This document shows, one piece after another, positions 35,507 through 45,507 of a stretch of 64,000 bases of DNA. Positions within the stretch are counted from its first letter, which is position 1. Every line of letters begins with the position of its first letter. The notes under the pieces were generated by a model. That model searched no databases. It was given only the letters and a program-made list of their open reading frames with translations, and had not been told where the DNA came from. Origin of the DNA: an uncultured Clostridia bacterium (lineage in GTDB: Bacteria > Bacillota > Clostridia > TANB77 > CAG-508); NCBI GenBank assembly GCA_948777935.1, contig CAQDYY010000004.1, positions 107,724-171,723 on the forward strand, read 5' to 3'. The translations under genes were made by a program, and so were the position numbers.

Positions 35507-35537
35507 GTATTGTCTTATGGCTTTCATAAGATAATAC
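35507..35537 (+). promoter_or_regulatory. Hairpin in the serS leader
   Basis: GTATTGTCTTATG and CATAAGATAATAC form a 13-bp stem (one G-T pair) with a 5-nt loop, about 20 nt before serS. No T run follows it and no T-box core was seen, so its role is open. A TGATAAAAT stretch at about 35483 may be the -10 element. Confidence 0.4.
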
Positions 35538-35560
35538 ATTGTTTTTCAGGAGGATTTTAA

Positions 35561-36847
35561 ATGATTGATATTAAGTTTTTAAGAGAAAATCCAGATTTGG
35601 TTAAAGAGAATATTAAGAAAAAGTTTCAAGACCATAAACTTGACTTAGTAGATGAAGTTATTAAATTAGATGAAGAAAATAGAAAAATTAAACTAAATGG
35701 TGATGAACTTCGTGCTAATCGTAATCGTTTAAGCTCTGAAATTGGTGCTCTTATGAAAAATGGCGAAAAGGAAAAAGCAGAAGAAATTAAACTACAAGTT
35801 ACTAATATTAATGAAGAACTTGTAGAAAATGAAAAATTAGAAACAAAACTTGCCGAAGAAATTACAAGTAAAATGATGAAAATTCCTAATATGATGCATG
35901 AATCTGTTCCTATTGGAGAGGATGATTCTAAAAATGTAGAAGTTAAAAAGTATGGAGAACCTATTGTTCCAGATTATGAAATCCCTTACCATACAGATAT
36001 TATGGAATCTTTATGTGGTATTGATTTAGATGCTGCAAGAAGAGTTGCTGGAAATGGTTTTTACTATTTAATTGGAGATATTGCAAGACTTCATAGTGCT
36101 GTTATTTCTTATGCTAGAGATTTTATGATTAACAAAGGTTTTACTTATTGTATTCCACCTTTTATGATTCGTTCAGATGTTGTAACTGGTGTTATGAGTT
36201 TTGAAGAAATGGATGCTATGATGTACAAGATAGAAGGTGAAGATTTATACTTAATTGGAACTAGTGAGCATTCTATGATTGGTAAATTTAAGGGTCAAAT
36301 TTTAAAAGAAGCTGATTTACCATATACTATGACATCATATTCACCATGTTTTAGAAAAGAAAAAGGTGCTCATGGTATTGAAGAACGTGGAGTTTACCGT
36401 ATTCATCAATTTGAAAAACAAGAAATGATTGTTGTATGTAAACCTGAAGATAGCTATGATTGGTATGATAAAATGTGGTCTTATACTGTTGAATTATTTA
36501 GAAGTTTAGATATTCCAGTTCGTACATTAGAATGTTGTAGTGGTGACCTTGCAGATTTAAAAGCAAAAAGTGTTGATGTAGAGGCATGGAGCCCAAGACA
36601 ACAAAAATATTTTGAAGTAGGAAGCTGTTCAAACCTTACAGATGCACAAGCTAGACGTTTAGGTATTCGTATTAAAGGTGAAAATGGAAATTATTATGCT
36701 CATACTCTAAATAATACTGTTGTTGCTCCACCTCGTATGTTAATAGCACTATTAGAAAATAACTATAAGCCTGATGGTTCTATTGTTATTCCAGAAGCTT
36801 TACGTCCTTATATGGGTGGAAAAGAAATTTTAAAACCAAAGGAATAG
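35561..36847 (+). CDS. serS: Seryl-tRNA synthetase
   Basis: The 428-aa class II synthetase has the N-terminal coiled-coil arm that binds tRNA-Ser (residues 25-105) and the catalytic motifs: PCFRKEKGAHGIEERGVYRIHQFEK (motif 2, quoted in part) and the final LNNTVVAPPRMLIALLEN. AGGAGG lies 9 nt before the ATG. No CGG occurs in this gene in any frame. Confidence 0.97.
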   Translation: MIDIKFLRENPDLVKENIKKKFQDHKLDLVDEVIKLDEENRKIKLNGDELRANRNRLSSEIGALMKNGEKEKAEEIKLQVTNINEELVENEKLETKLAEEITSKMMKIPNMMHESVPIGEDDSKNVEVKKYGEPIVPDYEIPYHTDIMESLCGIDLDAARRVAGNGFYYLIGDIARLHSAVISYARDFMINKGFTYCIPPFMIRSDVVTGVMSFEEMDAMMYKIEGEDLYLIGTSEHSMIGKFKGQILKEADLPYTMTSYSPCFRKEKGAHGIEERGVYRIHQFEKQEMIVVCKPEDSYDWYDKMWSYTVELFRSLDIPVRTLECCSGDLADLKAKSVDVEAWSPRQQKYFEVGSCSNLTDAQARRLGIRIKGENGNYYAHTLNNTVVAPPRMLIALLENNYKPDGSIVIPEALRPYMGGKEILKPKE

Positions 36848-36901
36848 AACAAATCGAAAAACATTAATATTCAGCATAATTTTAACTTTTTTATTTTATA
36901 G

Positions 36902-36957
36902 AACCCCCAGTCAGCTTCGCTGACAGCCCCCTTAAGTAAAGGGGCCTTTACTCTACC
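36902..36957. repeat. Repeat half-unit A
   Basis: CCCCCAGTCAGCTTCGCTG ... AAGGGGCCTTTACTCT in the serS-engB spacer. A near-identical copy follows engB at 37584, so engB is flanked by two direct copies. Confidence 0.8.
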
Positions 36958-36997
36958 TTTTAGAAATACTACTTATTATTGAAAGGAGCTATTAGCT

Positions 36998-37583
36998 ATG
37001 ATTGTTAAAAATCCTAAGTTTGAAGTATCTGCGGTTAGCCCTAAGCAATACCCTGCAAATGGTTTGCCTGAGATTGTATTAGTTGGTAAATCAAATGTTG
37101 GTAAATCTTCTTTTATTAATACTATGATAAACCGTAAAAGCTTAGCAAGAACTAGTAGTGAACCCGGAAAGACAAGGCAAATTAATTTTTATAACATCGA
37201 TAACCAGTTCTATTTTGTAGATTTACCACGGATATGGTTTTAGTAAGATGTCAAAAGGGGAACAAGAAAAAGTAGGTAAATTTACTGAAGAATATTTGGT
37301 AAAAAGAAACACTATTCGTATGATTATATTTTTAGTTGATATTCGCCATAAACCAACTGAAAATGATTTACATATGTACCATTACATTATGAGCTCGAAT
37401 TTACCTTTTATTGTGCTTGCAAATAAGGCAGATAAAATTGCTCCTACAAAAGTAAATAGTTATGTAGAAGACTTAAAAAAAGAATTTGGTATGTCATTTA
37501 GTATATTACTTCCATTTTCTTCTGAAAAGAAGATTTATAGTGATAGTGTTTGGGAGGAAATAGAAAAAATATTGAAACTATAG
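36998..37583 (+). CDS. engB: Ribosome biogenesis GTPase YsxC/EngB, read through a CGG +1 shift
   Basis: EngB is an essential GTPase for 50S assembly in many bacteria. G1 (GKSNVGKSS) and G4 (ANKADK) are intact, but G3 is DLP-CGG-ATATGG: the zero frame ends four codons after CGG (37229-37231). In the +1 frame GGA restores the invariant DLPGYGF and the rest of the protein to a 194-aa total, the usual length. It is the only plus-strand gene among the nineteen sites, so the effect is not tied to one strand. Confidence 0.92.
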
Positions 37584-37639
37584 AACCCCCAGTCAGCTTC
37601 GCTGACAGCCCCCTTAAGTAAAGGGGCCTTTACTCTACT
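37584..37639. repeat. Repeat half-unit A
   Basis: Second copy in the same orientation as 36902-36957, beginning right at the engB stop codon and ending before the DUF4364 gene. Confidence 0.8.
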
Positions 37640-37689
37640 AGTTATAATTTAGAACAAAATTTAAACTTGTAAAAGGAGGTATTTTGTAC

Positions 37690-38229
37690 ATGAAATTAAC
37701 GGAAGATAGTGAGACTTTAGCAGAAAATAAGGTATTAATTTTATATATTTTAGATAAATTAAATAAGCCTATTAGTAATGAAAGCTTATTAAAACTTGTT
37801 TTGTCTATTCAAGAGATGAATTACTTTTATTTTCAACAGTTTTTGTTGGATTTATTAGATAATCAATACATTATTGGTTATACCAAGGAAGATAAAACAA
37901 TGTATAAAATAACTGATGCTGGTAAGGAAACTCTAAATTTAACTGATGATTTACTTCCCGGTATTATGAAGCTTAATATAGATAATGCTCTAAAAGAAGA
38001 AGTACCTGAAGTACAAAATGCAAAACATGCTGTTTCTGAGTTTATTCCTCAAAATGAAAATGAGTTTTTAGTAAAATGTAAGTTAATGCAAAATAATATA
38101 ACTGTTTTTGAATTAAATCTACAAGCCACTTCACGTGAACAAGCAAAACTTATTTCCGAAAAATGGGAAAAAGAACATGATGAAATCTATCCTATTATAT
38201 TGGAATTATTAACTAAAAAGAATGGATAA
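37690..38229 (+). CDS. DUF4364-family winged-helix protein
   Basis: The 179-aa protein matches DUF4364: an N-terminal winged helix (LAENKVLILYILDKLNKPIS) with KITDAGKETL, and a C-terminal domain with VKCKLMQNNITVFELNLQ. The family is found next to translation and wall genes in Clostridia and is probably DNA-binding. ATG 37690 is preferred over TTG 37684 because AGGAGG is then 10 nt away. CGG triplets (ACG GAA, CCC GGT) are out of frame. Confidence 0.8.
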   Translation: MKLTEDSETLAENKVLILYILDKLNKPISNESLLKLVLSIQEMNYFYFQQFLLDLLDNQYIIGYTKEDKTMYKITDAGKETLNLTDDLLPGIMKLNIDNALKEEVPEVQNAKHAVSEFIPQNENEFLVKCKLMQNNITVFELNLQATSREQAKLISEKWEKEHDEIYPIILELLTKKNG

Positions 38230-38251
38230 TTTTAATTACCCATTCTTTATT
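38216..38251. terminator. Bidirectional terminator
   Basis: AAAGAATGG and CCATTCTTT pair around an AT loop between the convergent DUF4364 and SpoU genes; both stop codons lie inside it. Confidence 0.75.
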
Positions 38252-39032
38252 TTTCTTCTTACATATTCATACAAAATAACACTTGTTGCAACTGATGCAT
38301 TTAGGCTTTCTGTTTTTCCGTAGCATTGGGATTTTAGCCTTTTCATCTGCTAATTCTAATACTTCTTTAGACACCCCATTTGCCTCATTTCCTATAACTA
38401 GCACCTTTTTGTTATAATCTATATCATAAATATTATTATCTGTCTCTAGTGAAGTAGCAAGTATCTTAAATTTGTGCTTTTTCATCTCTTTTAGAGTTTT
38501 TACAATATCATTTACAACAATTACATTTACTCTAAAAATTGCTCCCATAGTAGACCTTACAACCTTTGGATTATATGCATCTGCTGTCTTTTCAGAAAGT
38601 ATAATTTGTTTTAGTCCTACACTATCTATCGTTCTTAAAATTGTACCTAAATTTCCGTGGGTCTTGTATACCATCTAATACAACAATCATATCTTCACTA
38701 TAATCAATATCTTCTTCCTTATTTTCTTTATTAACTACTGCTAACATTCCTTGTGGGTTATTTACTTCTGTTATAGATTCAAATACTTTTTCTGCTACAT
38801 AAACACAATTATATTTTGCTATTTCATATAATAACTTTTGGTCTATAGTATTATCTTCTACACAATCTTCACACACAACAACTGTATCAATATTAGCTTT
38901 TTCCTCTACTGCTTCTTTTATTAACTTAATCCCCTCAATTAGGTACTTATTTTCTTGCTCTCTATACTTCTTATCTTTTAGTTTTCTAATATTTTTAATT
39001 ACATCATTATCTTTGCTCGTTATAACTTGCAT
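38236..39032 (-). CDS. SpoU/TrmH-family RNA methyltransferase with two CGG +1 shifts
   Basis: SPOUT enzymes methylate ribose 2'-OH in rRNA or tRNA. The N-terminal substrate-binding domain starts MQVITSKDNDVIKNIRKLK. At LDGIQDP the zero frame meets CGG (38655-38657), and the +1 frame restores the motif DPGNLGTILRT. At IPML a second CGG (38318-38320) needs another +1 step to give IPMLGKTESLNASVA, the SAM-knot motif. The corrected protein is 264 aa, the family norm, and ends at 38236. Confidence 0.9.
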
Positions 39033-39119
39033 AATATCTCCCTTGTTTTATAAAACTTTATTAGTATTATACACTAATTTGTAAATTATTAAAACAAATA
39101 TGGGAAATTTATTTATAAT

Positions 39120-39148
39120 TTGACTGCTTTATGTAAATGTGATATACT
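39120..39148 (+). promoter_or_regulatory. Promoter of the 39.2-kb cassette
   Basis: TTGACT (39120-39125) and TATACT (39143-39148), 17 nt apart. The leader has a GTTAG / CTAAC hairpin. Confidence 0.75.
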
Positions 39149-39213
39149 GTTATTAAGTTAGCATTCGACTAACGGAGCAGTATAATAACACCAAATTATG
39201 GAGGTAAATTTTT

Positions 39214-39459
39214 ATGGCAAGCAAAATTAAAGCAGGCAAAATACTAAACAGTTTTCGTAGCTTAAATCGGGAGCGTTTCAGTAATCCTGATGTTTATCTG
39301 TTTGTAGGCGAGTACTTAAATCGTAAATTTATTGTTACTAACCTCGACATTAAGAACATAGTTCTTCCTCAAGACTATCTTTATAAGGATGGTACTGTCA
39401 TTATACAGGAAACTCCCTATGAAGTAGTTTCTCGTGAAGAATATCGGCGCTTGAATTAA
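39214..39459 (+). CDS. Unrecognised 81-aa protein with in-frame CGG
   Basis: GGAGG lies 8 nt before ATG 39214. The zero-frame product looks like a real small protein (SRSLNRERF-like start, then NPDVYLFVGEYLNRKFIVT and YEVVSREEYRRLN). Its codons include CTG, CTC, GGC, CGC and two CGG (39268-39270 and 39448-39450). Reading +1 at the first would stop after about 13 codons. No family recognised. The cassette layout and codon bias match those at 11071 and 23194. Confidence 0.55.
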   Translation: MASKIKAGKILNSFRSLNRERFSNPDVYLFVGEYLNRKFIVTNLDIKNIVLPQDYLYKDGTVIIQETPYEVVSREEYRRLN

Positions 39460-39476
39460 GTATTATTAAGCAGAAA

Positions 39477-39500
39477 GGGCGGCTGTAGCCGCCCCGTTTC
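39477..39500 (+). terminator. GC-rich terminator of the 39.2-kb cassette
   Basis: GGGCGGCT / AGCCGCCC with a two-base loop, then GTTTCTT. Far more GC-rich than other terminators here. Confidence 0.85.
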
Positions 39501-42500
39501 TTATTTACCCTCTACTATTGTTTTTAAAAATTCTTTTACTTTTTTTACAATTACTGTATCTGTATTTTCCGGAACTTTATACGTTATATATGGCTCTTTT
39601 CCGGGTGAAAAGCGAATTTCATTACGATATTTTTTTATTAATGTATCCACTATTTCCATATTAAAACTATCTGCATTAAAATTAAAAATAATACTTTCTC
39701 TTTTTTGTGAAATCTTAATAACATATGCATTTTTACATAATTCCTTAATTCTTGCAATTTCTAATAAGTTATTTACCTCTTCTGGCATAACACCATATCT
39801 ATCTATCATTTCATCTGTTACATTTTGTATATCTTCTTCTGTTCTTGCAAGTGCAATATTTTGATAAATTTCTATCTTTTGACTACTATTTTCTATATAT
39901 TCATCTGGTATAAAGCTTGATACATTCAAATCTATTTGTACATCAATTTCTTCTTTTACTTCTACACCTTGTATTTCCTTTACAACCTCATCTAACAGCT
40001 TACAATAAGTATCATACCCTACTTGATCCATATGCCCATGCTGAATTTCTCCGAAGTAAACTTCCTGCTCCTCTAATTTCTAAATCTCTCATTGCAATTT
40101 TAAAACCTGAACCAAATTCCGTAAATTCTTTAATTGCTTTTAAACGCTTATCTGCTACTTCACTTAGTAATTTATCTGGTTTATAGGTAATATATGCATA
40201 GCTTTGTATGTTACTTCTACCAACCCTTCCTCTAATTTGATATAATTGTGCAAGCCCCAACCTATCTGCATTTTCTACAATAATTGTATTTGCATTTGGT
40301 ATATCAATTCCAGATTCTAATATTGTAGTACAAACTAAAACATCTACTTTTTGGTTTATAAAGTCCATCATAATGTCTTCTAGTTCATTTCCTGTCATTT
40401 TTCCATGAGCATATGCAACATGTGCCTCTGGTACTAAACTAGATATTTGTTTTGCCTTTAACTCTATATCTTCTACTCTATTAAATAAATAAAATACTTG
40501 ACCTTTCCTTTCTAATTCTTTACTAATTGCCTCTTTTACTACTTCTTCATCATATTCTAATACATAGGTTTGTACTGGTCTTCTATCTTGAGGAGGTTCA
40601 TATATAACAGACATGTCTCTTACTCCAACAATAGACATATGTAATGTTCTAGGAATTGGAGTTGCTGTCATTGTTAATACATCTACATTAGTTTTTAATT
40701 CTTTTATTTTTTCTTTGTCTTTTACACCAAAACGATGCTCTTCATCTATTATTAATAACCCTAAATCTTTAAACTCTACATCTTTACTTAATATTCTATG
40801 TGTTCCAATTACAACATCAACTTCACCTAATTTTAGCTTTTTTATTACTTGTTCTTGCTCTTTTTTAGTACGAAATCTATTTAATAATTCTACTTTAATT
40901 GCAAATGCTTCCATACGTTCTTTAAATGTTTCATATTGCTGGTTTGCAAGTACTGTTGTTGGTACTAAATATGCTACTTGTTTTTGATCCATACATGCTT
41001 TAAAAGCAGCTCTTATTGCTACTTCTGTTTTTCCATAGCCTACATCGCCACATAAAAGCCTATCCATTGGCTTAGCTTGTTCCATATCTTTTTTTACTTC
41101 TTCTATACAACGTAATTGGTCATCTGTTTCTACATATGGAAAACTATCTTCAAATTGTGTTTGCCATGGAGTATCTTTACTAAATGCAAATCCACTTGAT
41201 TTACTACGTTTTGCATATAATTCTATTAGATTTCTTGCTACTTCTCTTAAGTTGTTTTTTACTTTTGCTTTTGTGTTAGTCCACTCTTTACTTCCTAACC
41301 TATTTAGTTTTAGTTCTCCTTCCCCTGCTCCTATGTATTTTCTTATATTATCTAACTGATTTGTTGGAATGTATAAAATATCAGCATCACGGTATTTTAT
41401 TTTTATATAGTCTTTTGTAATTCCATCAGCACTTATTGTGTTTACTCCAATAAATTGACCTATTCCATGAGTTTTGTGTACTACATAATCTCCTATTTTT
41501 AAGTCTGCAAATATAACTTTTTCTCCTTCAGAAAAAGCATTATGTACTTTTTTTCTTCTTTTTGTATCAGTATTTAATAACTCATTACTACTAATTACTA
41601 AAAGTTTGTTATCATAATATTCAAAACCTTCTTGTAAGTTTCCTTTTGTTACAATTACTACTTTTTTTGGTAATACATGGTTTAAATTTTCTATATATTT
41701 ATGTGGTATCTCCTTTTCTAATAAGAATAAAGATAGTTTTTTACTAGATTCTTCACTTCCTCCTAATACAATTATAGTTTTGTCTTCATTTATTCCTTTT
41801 ACTATATCTTCTAAAAATACATCCATACTGCTTTTATAGTAAATAACTTCTCTTGTGGCAAAATGAATTTCATTTCGTTTTGCATCTAGAGTTTCTTCAT
41901 CTTCTACCCCAATATCTTGTTCTTGTATATATACTCTTTTTCTTTTTTCTATTTTGTCTATTATATTTTCAAAATCTATTATATTTGTAATAGCATCTGG
42001 TATCTTTTTCTCTTTTTCTGTTAGCATTTTTCTAATATTTTCATTATCTATTACTATATTTTTTGCCCTTGCCTTTATTTTTGTAATTTCATCTATGAAG
42101 ACTAAAAAATCTTCCTCAATATAGTCTAATAAACTTTCTGTTTTCGTATAAAAACAATTAAAATATTTGTCTACTTTACTAATATATCCACCATTTTTAA
42201 TTTGCTCTATATCTTGGTTTATGTTTTCTTCTTCATATGTATCTTCTAGTTTTTTTACTACTTCTTCTAAAGGTATGTCTAGTACATATTCATGTGCTGG
42301 ATATATGGTAATTTCTTTGCACATCTCAGTTGAACGTTGGCTTGATATGTTAAAATAACGTATAGAATCTACTTCATCTCCCCAAAATTCGATACGAATA
42401 CCTTGTTTTTCATTTATTGCTATATCTAATATTCCACCTCTTAAGCTAAATTGCCCTTTTCCCTCTATTAAATCACATCTTGAATACCCTAAATTAATTA

Positions 42501-42966
42501 AATCTTGTTTTAATGCATCTAAAGAATATGAGTTTCCTACTTTAAAGTCTATTTTGCACTTATATAAAGTGTCTTTTGGTATTATAGGCTGCATTAGTGC
42601 TTCTATTGTAGTAACTGCTATATCTACTTTGTTTTGTTGCAATTTGTTTAAGGCTTCTATTCTTTCATATGGCAATTCTTTACTTTCTGCAATGTAATCA
42701 TATGTTACAATTTCTTTTTTAGGTATAAATACAACCTTTGATGTAAAAAACTCTAGATTTTTTACTAGATTTCTTGCTTGTATTTCGTTATATGTTACTA
42801 TACATATCTTTTTTCCTGCATATTCTTTTGTTCCATATGCAAAATATGTTTTTGCCACGTTTGTAAGCCCAGTTAGTGACACTACTGGGCTATTACTTTT
42901 TTCTAAATCTTGTATATAGCTATTAAATTTCTTTGAATCCCCTAGCATTTTTATAAGTTCATTCAT
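39501..42966 (-). CDS. mfd: Transcription-repair coupling factor Mfd, read through a CGG +1 shift
   Basis: Mfd removes stalled RNA polymerase and recruits UvrAB. The chain has the UvrB-like N terminus, the RNAP-interacting domain (GDYVVHKTHGIGQF), Walker A GDVGYGKTEVA, the DEEHRFG box and the TRG region. CGG at 40051-40053 is codon 972, in GAGSLL-G. The zero frame then ends after 12 more codons; the +1 frame restores GEIQHGHMDQVGYDTYCKLL and the C-terminal domain. The joined 1154 aa is the normal Mfd length. Confidence 0.93.
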
Positions 42967-43116
42967 CTTGTTTATTTCTCCTTGGTTTATAAATATAGTA
43001 CATTATACAATATTTTTTTGATTTTTAGAAGACTTTTCCTTAATTTTCACTATTTGACATTTTTCTTGTTTTAATTTATTATGGATTATGTAGTAAATTA
43101 TAAGGAGAGTTTTATT

Positions 43117-43626
43117 ATGTGGAAAGAGTTTAAAGAGTTTGCAACTAAAGGAAATGTTATGGATTTAGCAATTGGTGTTATTATTGGTGGAGGTTTTCAG
43201 TCTATTGTAAATTCTTTAGTAAATGATGTTATTATGCCTGCTATTTCTATTTTTACTGGAAAAATTGATTTTAATGATATGATGTTTACAATTAGCGGTA
43301 ATTCTGTAAAATACGGTTCTTTTATTACTAATGTAATTAATTTTCTAATTATGGCTTTTTGTGTTTTTCTAATTGTAAGATATATTAATAAACTAAATAA
43401 AACATTAGAGGAAAAATCTAAAGAATTTAATAAAAAACTAGAAAAAGAAAGTAAGTTTTTTAAAAGAAAAAAGAAAAAGGAAGTTCCAACACCTACACCT
43501 GTTCCTACTACAAAAATATGTCCTTTTTGCTTATCTGAAATTAATATTAAGGCGAGCAAGTGCCCTCATTGTACATCTAATTTAAAAGAAGAAATAGAAG
43601 GTGAACAATTAAAAATAGAAGAATAA
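43117..43626 (+). CDS. mscL: Large-conductance mechanosensitive channel with a zinc ribbon
   Basis: MscL opens under membrane tension. WKEFKEFATKGNVMDLAIG and the two membrane helices with GGGFQSIVNSLVNDVIMP are typical. After the usual helix bundle (residue 120) a PTPTPVPT linker leads to a C-terminal zinc ribbon CPFC...CPHC. This fused ribbon is an addition to the standard channel. ATG 43117 has AAGGAG upstream; the frame is open further upstream without a site. Confidence 0.93.
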   Translation: MWKEFKEFATKGNVMDLAIGVIIGGGFQSIVNSLVNDVIMPAISIFTGKIDFNDMMFTISGNSVKYGSFITNVINFLIMAFCVFLIVRYINKLNKTLEEKSKEFNKKLEKESKFFKRKKKKEVPTPTPVPTTKICPFCLSEINIKASKCPHCTSNLKEEIEGEQLKIEE

Positions 43627-43711
43627 AAAGATTAGCCACGCGAACGAGCAATGCTCGCACCTACATTTTTAACTTAAAATAGAGTAATTTCCTATTATAA
43701 AATAGAAAAAT

Positions 43712-43735
43712 AAAAAGTGGTTAAATCCACTTTTT
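43712..43735. terminator. Bidirectional terminator
   Basis: AAAAAGTGG / CCACTTTTT with a TTAAAT loop, between the convergent mscL and Fic genes. Just before it (43640-43665) a CGAGCAATGCTCG palindrome resembles other short intergenic repeats. Confidence 0.8.
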
Positions 43736-44387
43736 ATTCTTCTATTCCATAAATACAATTATCATATAAAAACTGTTCTAATTTCTCACTATCATTTGTA
43801 TTATAAAATTCTGTTAATAAAGTATTAAACTCGTTTAAATATGCGTCTTTAATAGTTAATACTCCTTTTCCATTATAAATTAATATTTTATTTGCTAATA
43901 TTATACTAGTTCTTTTATTACCATCCCAAAATAGTTGTCCCCTCATACCATATAACATATATTTTATTGCTCTTTTTGTAATAGGTTCTATTTTATTTAT
44001 TTCATTAATTTTTTGTATTACTTCTTCTTTATTTGGAATTTCTGGTATATACTCTGTTCCTGATATTCCTACTTTTCCTGTACGAAGTTTTCCCCACTCT
44101 AAAGATTCATTTCTTGCCACATATGAGTTAATTTTGCAAATATACTCTAAATTAAATTCATTTGTTACATTATCTATCATAAACTTCCATGCATCACGAA
44201 GGTTTAAAATACAATTTATATCATCTAGAGTAACTTGTGGTACATTTACACCTTGTAATATAGTTTGAGTTTGTGGAAATGTAACATTACACCCTTCTAT
44301 TCTTGCATTGCTATATATGTTATCTACAATTAATCTTTTTGCTAAAAATATATTTTCTTCTAATGTTAAATTATATTTATCATTCAT
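43734..44387 (-). CDS. Fic-fold protein with a changed catalytic residue
   Basis: Fic enzymes transfer AMP or related groups using the motif HxFx(D/E)GN(G/K)R. This 217-aa protein has GQLFWDGNKRTS: the catalytic histidine is glutamine at residue 151, the rest is intact. An NARIEG helix near the N terminus resembles the inhibitory motif. The protein may be a non-enzymatic or altered-chemistry Fic. It is monocistronic on the minus strand. Whether relatives also lack the histidine cannot be told here. Confidence 0.8.
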   Translation of the reverse strand: MNDKYNLTLEENIFLAKRLIVDNIYSNARIEGCNVTFPQTQTILQGVNVPQVTLDDINCILNLRDAWKFMIDNVTNEFNLEYICKINSYVARNESLEWGKLRTGKVGISGTEYIPEIPNKEEVIQKINEINKIEPITKRAIKYMLYGMRGQLFWDGNKRTSIILANKILIYNGKGVLTIKDAYLNEFNTLLTEFYNTNDSEKLEQFLYDNCIYGIEE

Positions 44388-44513
44388 ATTACCACCACTA
44401 GAATTATATCAAATTGTTTATAAATTGTCACTAGGGTATTGCATATTTTTAGCATTTATGATAGAATACTATGCGTTATAGTTTATTTTACATTATAAGG
44501 AGGTGCAAATTAA

Positions 44514-44780
44514 ATGCCAAATATTAAATCAGCTATTAAAAGAGTAAGTGTTATTGAAAAGAAAACATTAAGAAATAATATGATTAAATCTGGATATAGA
44601 ACTGCTGTTAGAAAATTTGAAGAAGCAGTAGATGCTAAGGATGTTAAAAATGCTGAAAGCTTATTTGTAGAAGCTAGCAAAAAAATTGATATGGCTTGTT
44701 CAAAAGGTGTTATAGTAAAAAATACAGCAGCTAGAAAAAAATCTAGATTAGCTAAGAAATTAAATGCTGTAAAAGCTTAG
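44514..44780 (+). CDS. rpsT: 30S ribosomal protein S20
   Basis: S20 is a helical bundle on 16S rRNA. The 88-aa form MPNIKSAIKRVSVIEKKTLRN to NTAARKKSRLAKKLN is typical. AAGGAGGTG lies upstream of the ATG. It is transcribed alone and ends near an R3 repeat. Confidence 0.97.
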   Translation: MPNIKSAIKRVSVIEKKTLRNNMIKSGYRTAVRKFEEAVDAKDVKNAESLFVEASKKIDMACSKGVIVKNTAARKKSRLAKKLNAVKA

Positions 44781-44796
44781 GAAAATTAAAAAAAAC

Positions 44797-44905
44797 GAAT
44801 TTAAGAATTTCTAAGCGGTAGAAACCGCAAAGAAATTCTAATAATTCCCATATTTGTACTGTAAGGAGCTTTTCACCCACAGGGTGAAAATTCCAACAGT
44901 ATAAA
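44797..44905. repeat. Hairpin repeat, family R3
   Basis: The first 65 nt (start AAAACGAATTTAAGAATTTC, hairpin AGCGGTAGAAACCGC) match 32190-32260 in reverse orientation. A second hairpin (TTTTCACCC / GGGTGAAAA) replaces the unrelated one at the other copy, and outer ACTGT / ACAGT segments may close it. Confidence 0.7.
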
Positions 44906-44923
44906 AATTATGCATAGTTTTTT

Positions 44924-44955
44924 AAACCTCTCGTATTAAAACGAGAGGTTTTTCC
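44924..44955 (+). terminator. Terminator downstream of rpsT
   Basis: AAACCTCTCGT / ACGAGAGGTTT, 11 bp with a 6-nt loop, then TTCC. It probably ends the rpsT transcript after the R3 repeat. Confidence 0.75.
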
Positions 44956-45053
44956 ATGAATTACCTTTGATTTTAAACTTTTTTCATGTTAACATTATAT
45001 TATAAGAACTTTGTTGTTTTTACAATAAGTGTATTAAGAAAAGAGGATTACAT

Positions 45054-45299
45054 ATGATGAAAATGTTAGTTGATAAATTTAATTCTATGGAAGAAAAAGT
45101 AAAAAAGATTATGCATAATGGTTTTATTTTTTCTTTTATAGTTTGTATTATTAGTATGGTTCTACTTATTACATATGAATTAAATTCAAATTTAGATCTA
45201 TATTATGCAGGATTATCTATTTTTCGTTTAAGTCTATTTTTTGCGGTAGAATTCTTTATTTGTGCTATTGCTATTGATACTATAAAGAAGCAAATTTGA
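45054..45299 (+). CDS. Small membrane protein of unknown function (81 aa)
   Basis: Two hydrophobic segments (FIFSFIVCIISMVLLITYEL and LSLFFAVEFFICAIAI) follow a basic N terminus. GAGGA lies upstream of the ATG. Unrecognised; the layout resembles small stress or membrane-modulating proteins of Clostridia. A CGG triplet (GCG GTA) is out of frame. Confidence 0.6.
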   Translation: MMKMLVDKFNSMEEKVKKIMHNGFIFSFIVCIISMVLLITYELNSNLDLYYAGLSIFRLSLFFAVEFFICAIAIDTIKKQI

Positions 45300-45325
45300 T
45301 TTATGTAGAGTATTGTGGTATAATA
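45296..45325 (+). promoter_or_regulatory. Promoter of the 45.4-kb cassette
   Basis: TTGATT (45296-45301) and TATAAT (45320-45325) with an 18-nt spacer, overlapping the end of the preceding gene. Confidence 0.65.
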
Positions 45326-45378
45326 TAAGTATAGCATGTGTATCTAGCTATAAAAACGTATTCTAAGGAGGACTTATA

Positions 45379-45483
45379 ATGAAAGTCAAAACTACAAGAA
45401 GGAAAAACATCTGCATTTGGGTTGATCCCTTTAACAGCAAAAAATACTTTGATTATTGGTTTAACGTTTTTAAAAAAATTTAA
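45379..45483 (+). CDS. Short basic peptide (34 aa)
   Basis: AAGGAGG lies 8 nt before ATG 45379, and a GC-rich terminator follows. The peptide is basic at the start and aromatic later (MKVKTTRRKNICIWVDPFN). It has no CGG, but the cassette layout matches those at 11.1, 23.2 and 39.2 kb. Family unknown. Confidence 0.5.
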   Translation: MKVKTTRRKNICIWVDPFNSKKYFDYWFNVFKKI

Positions 45484-45507
45484 ATAACAACTGAATATGG
45501 AAAGCAA

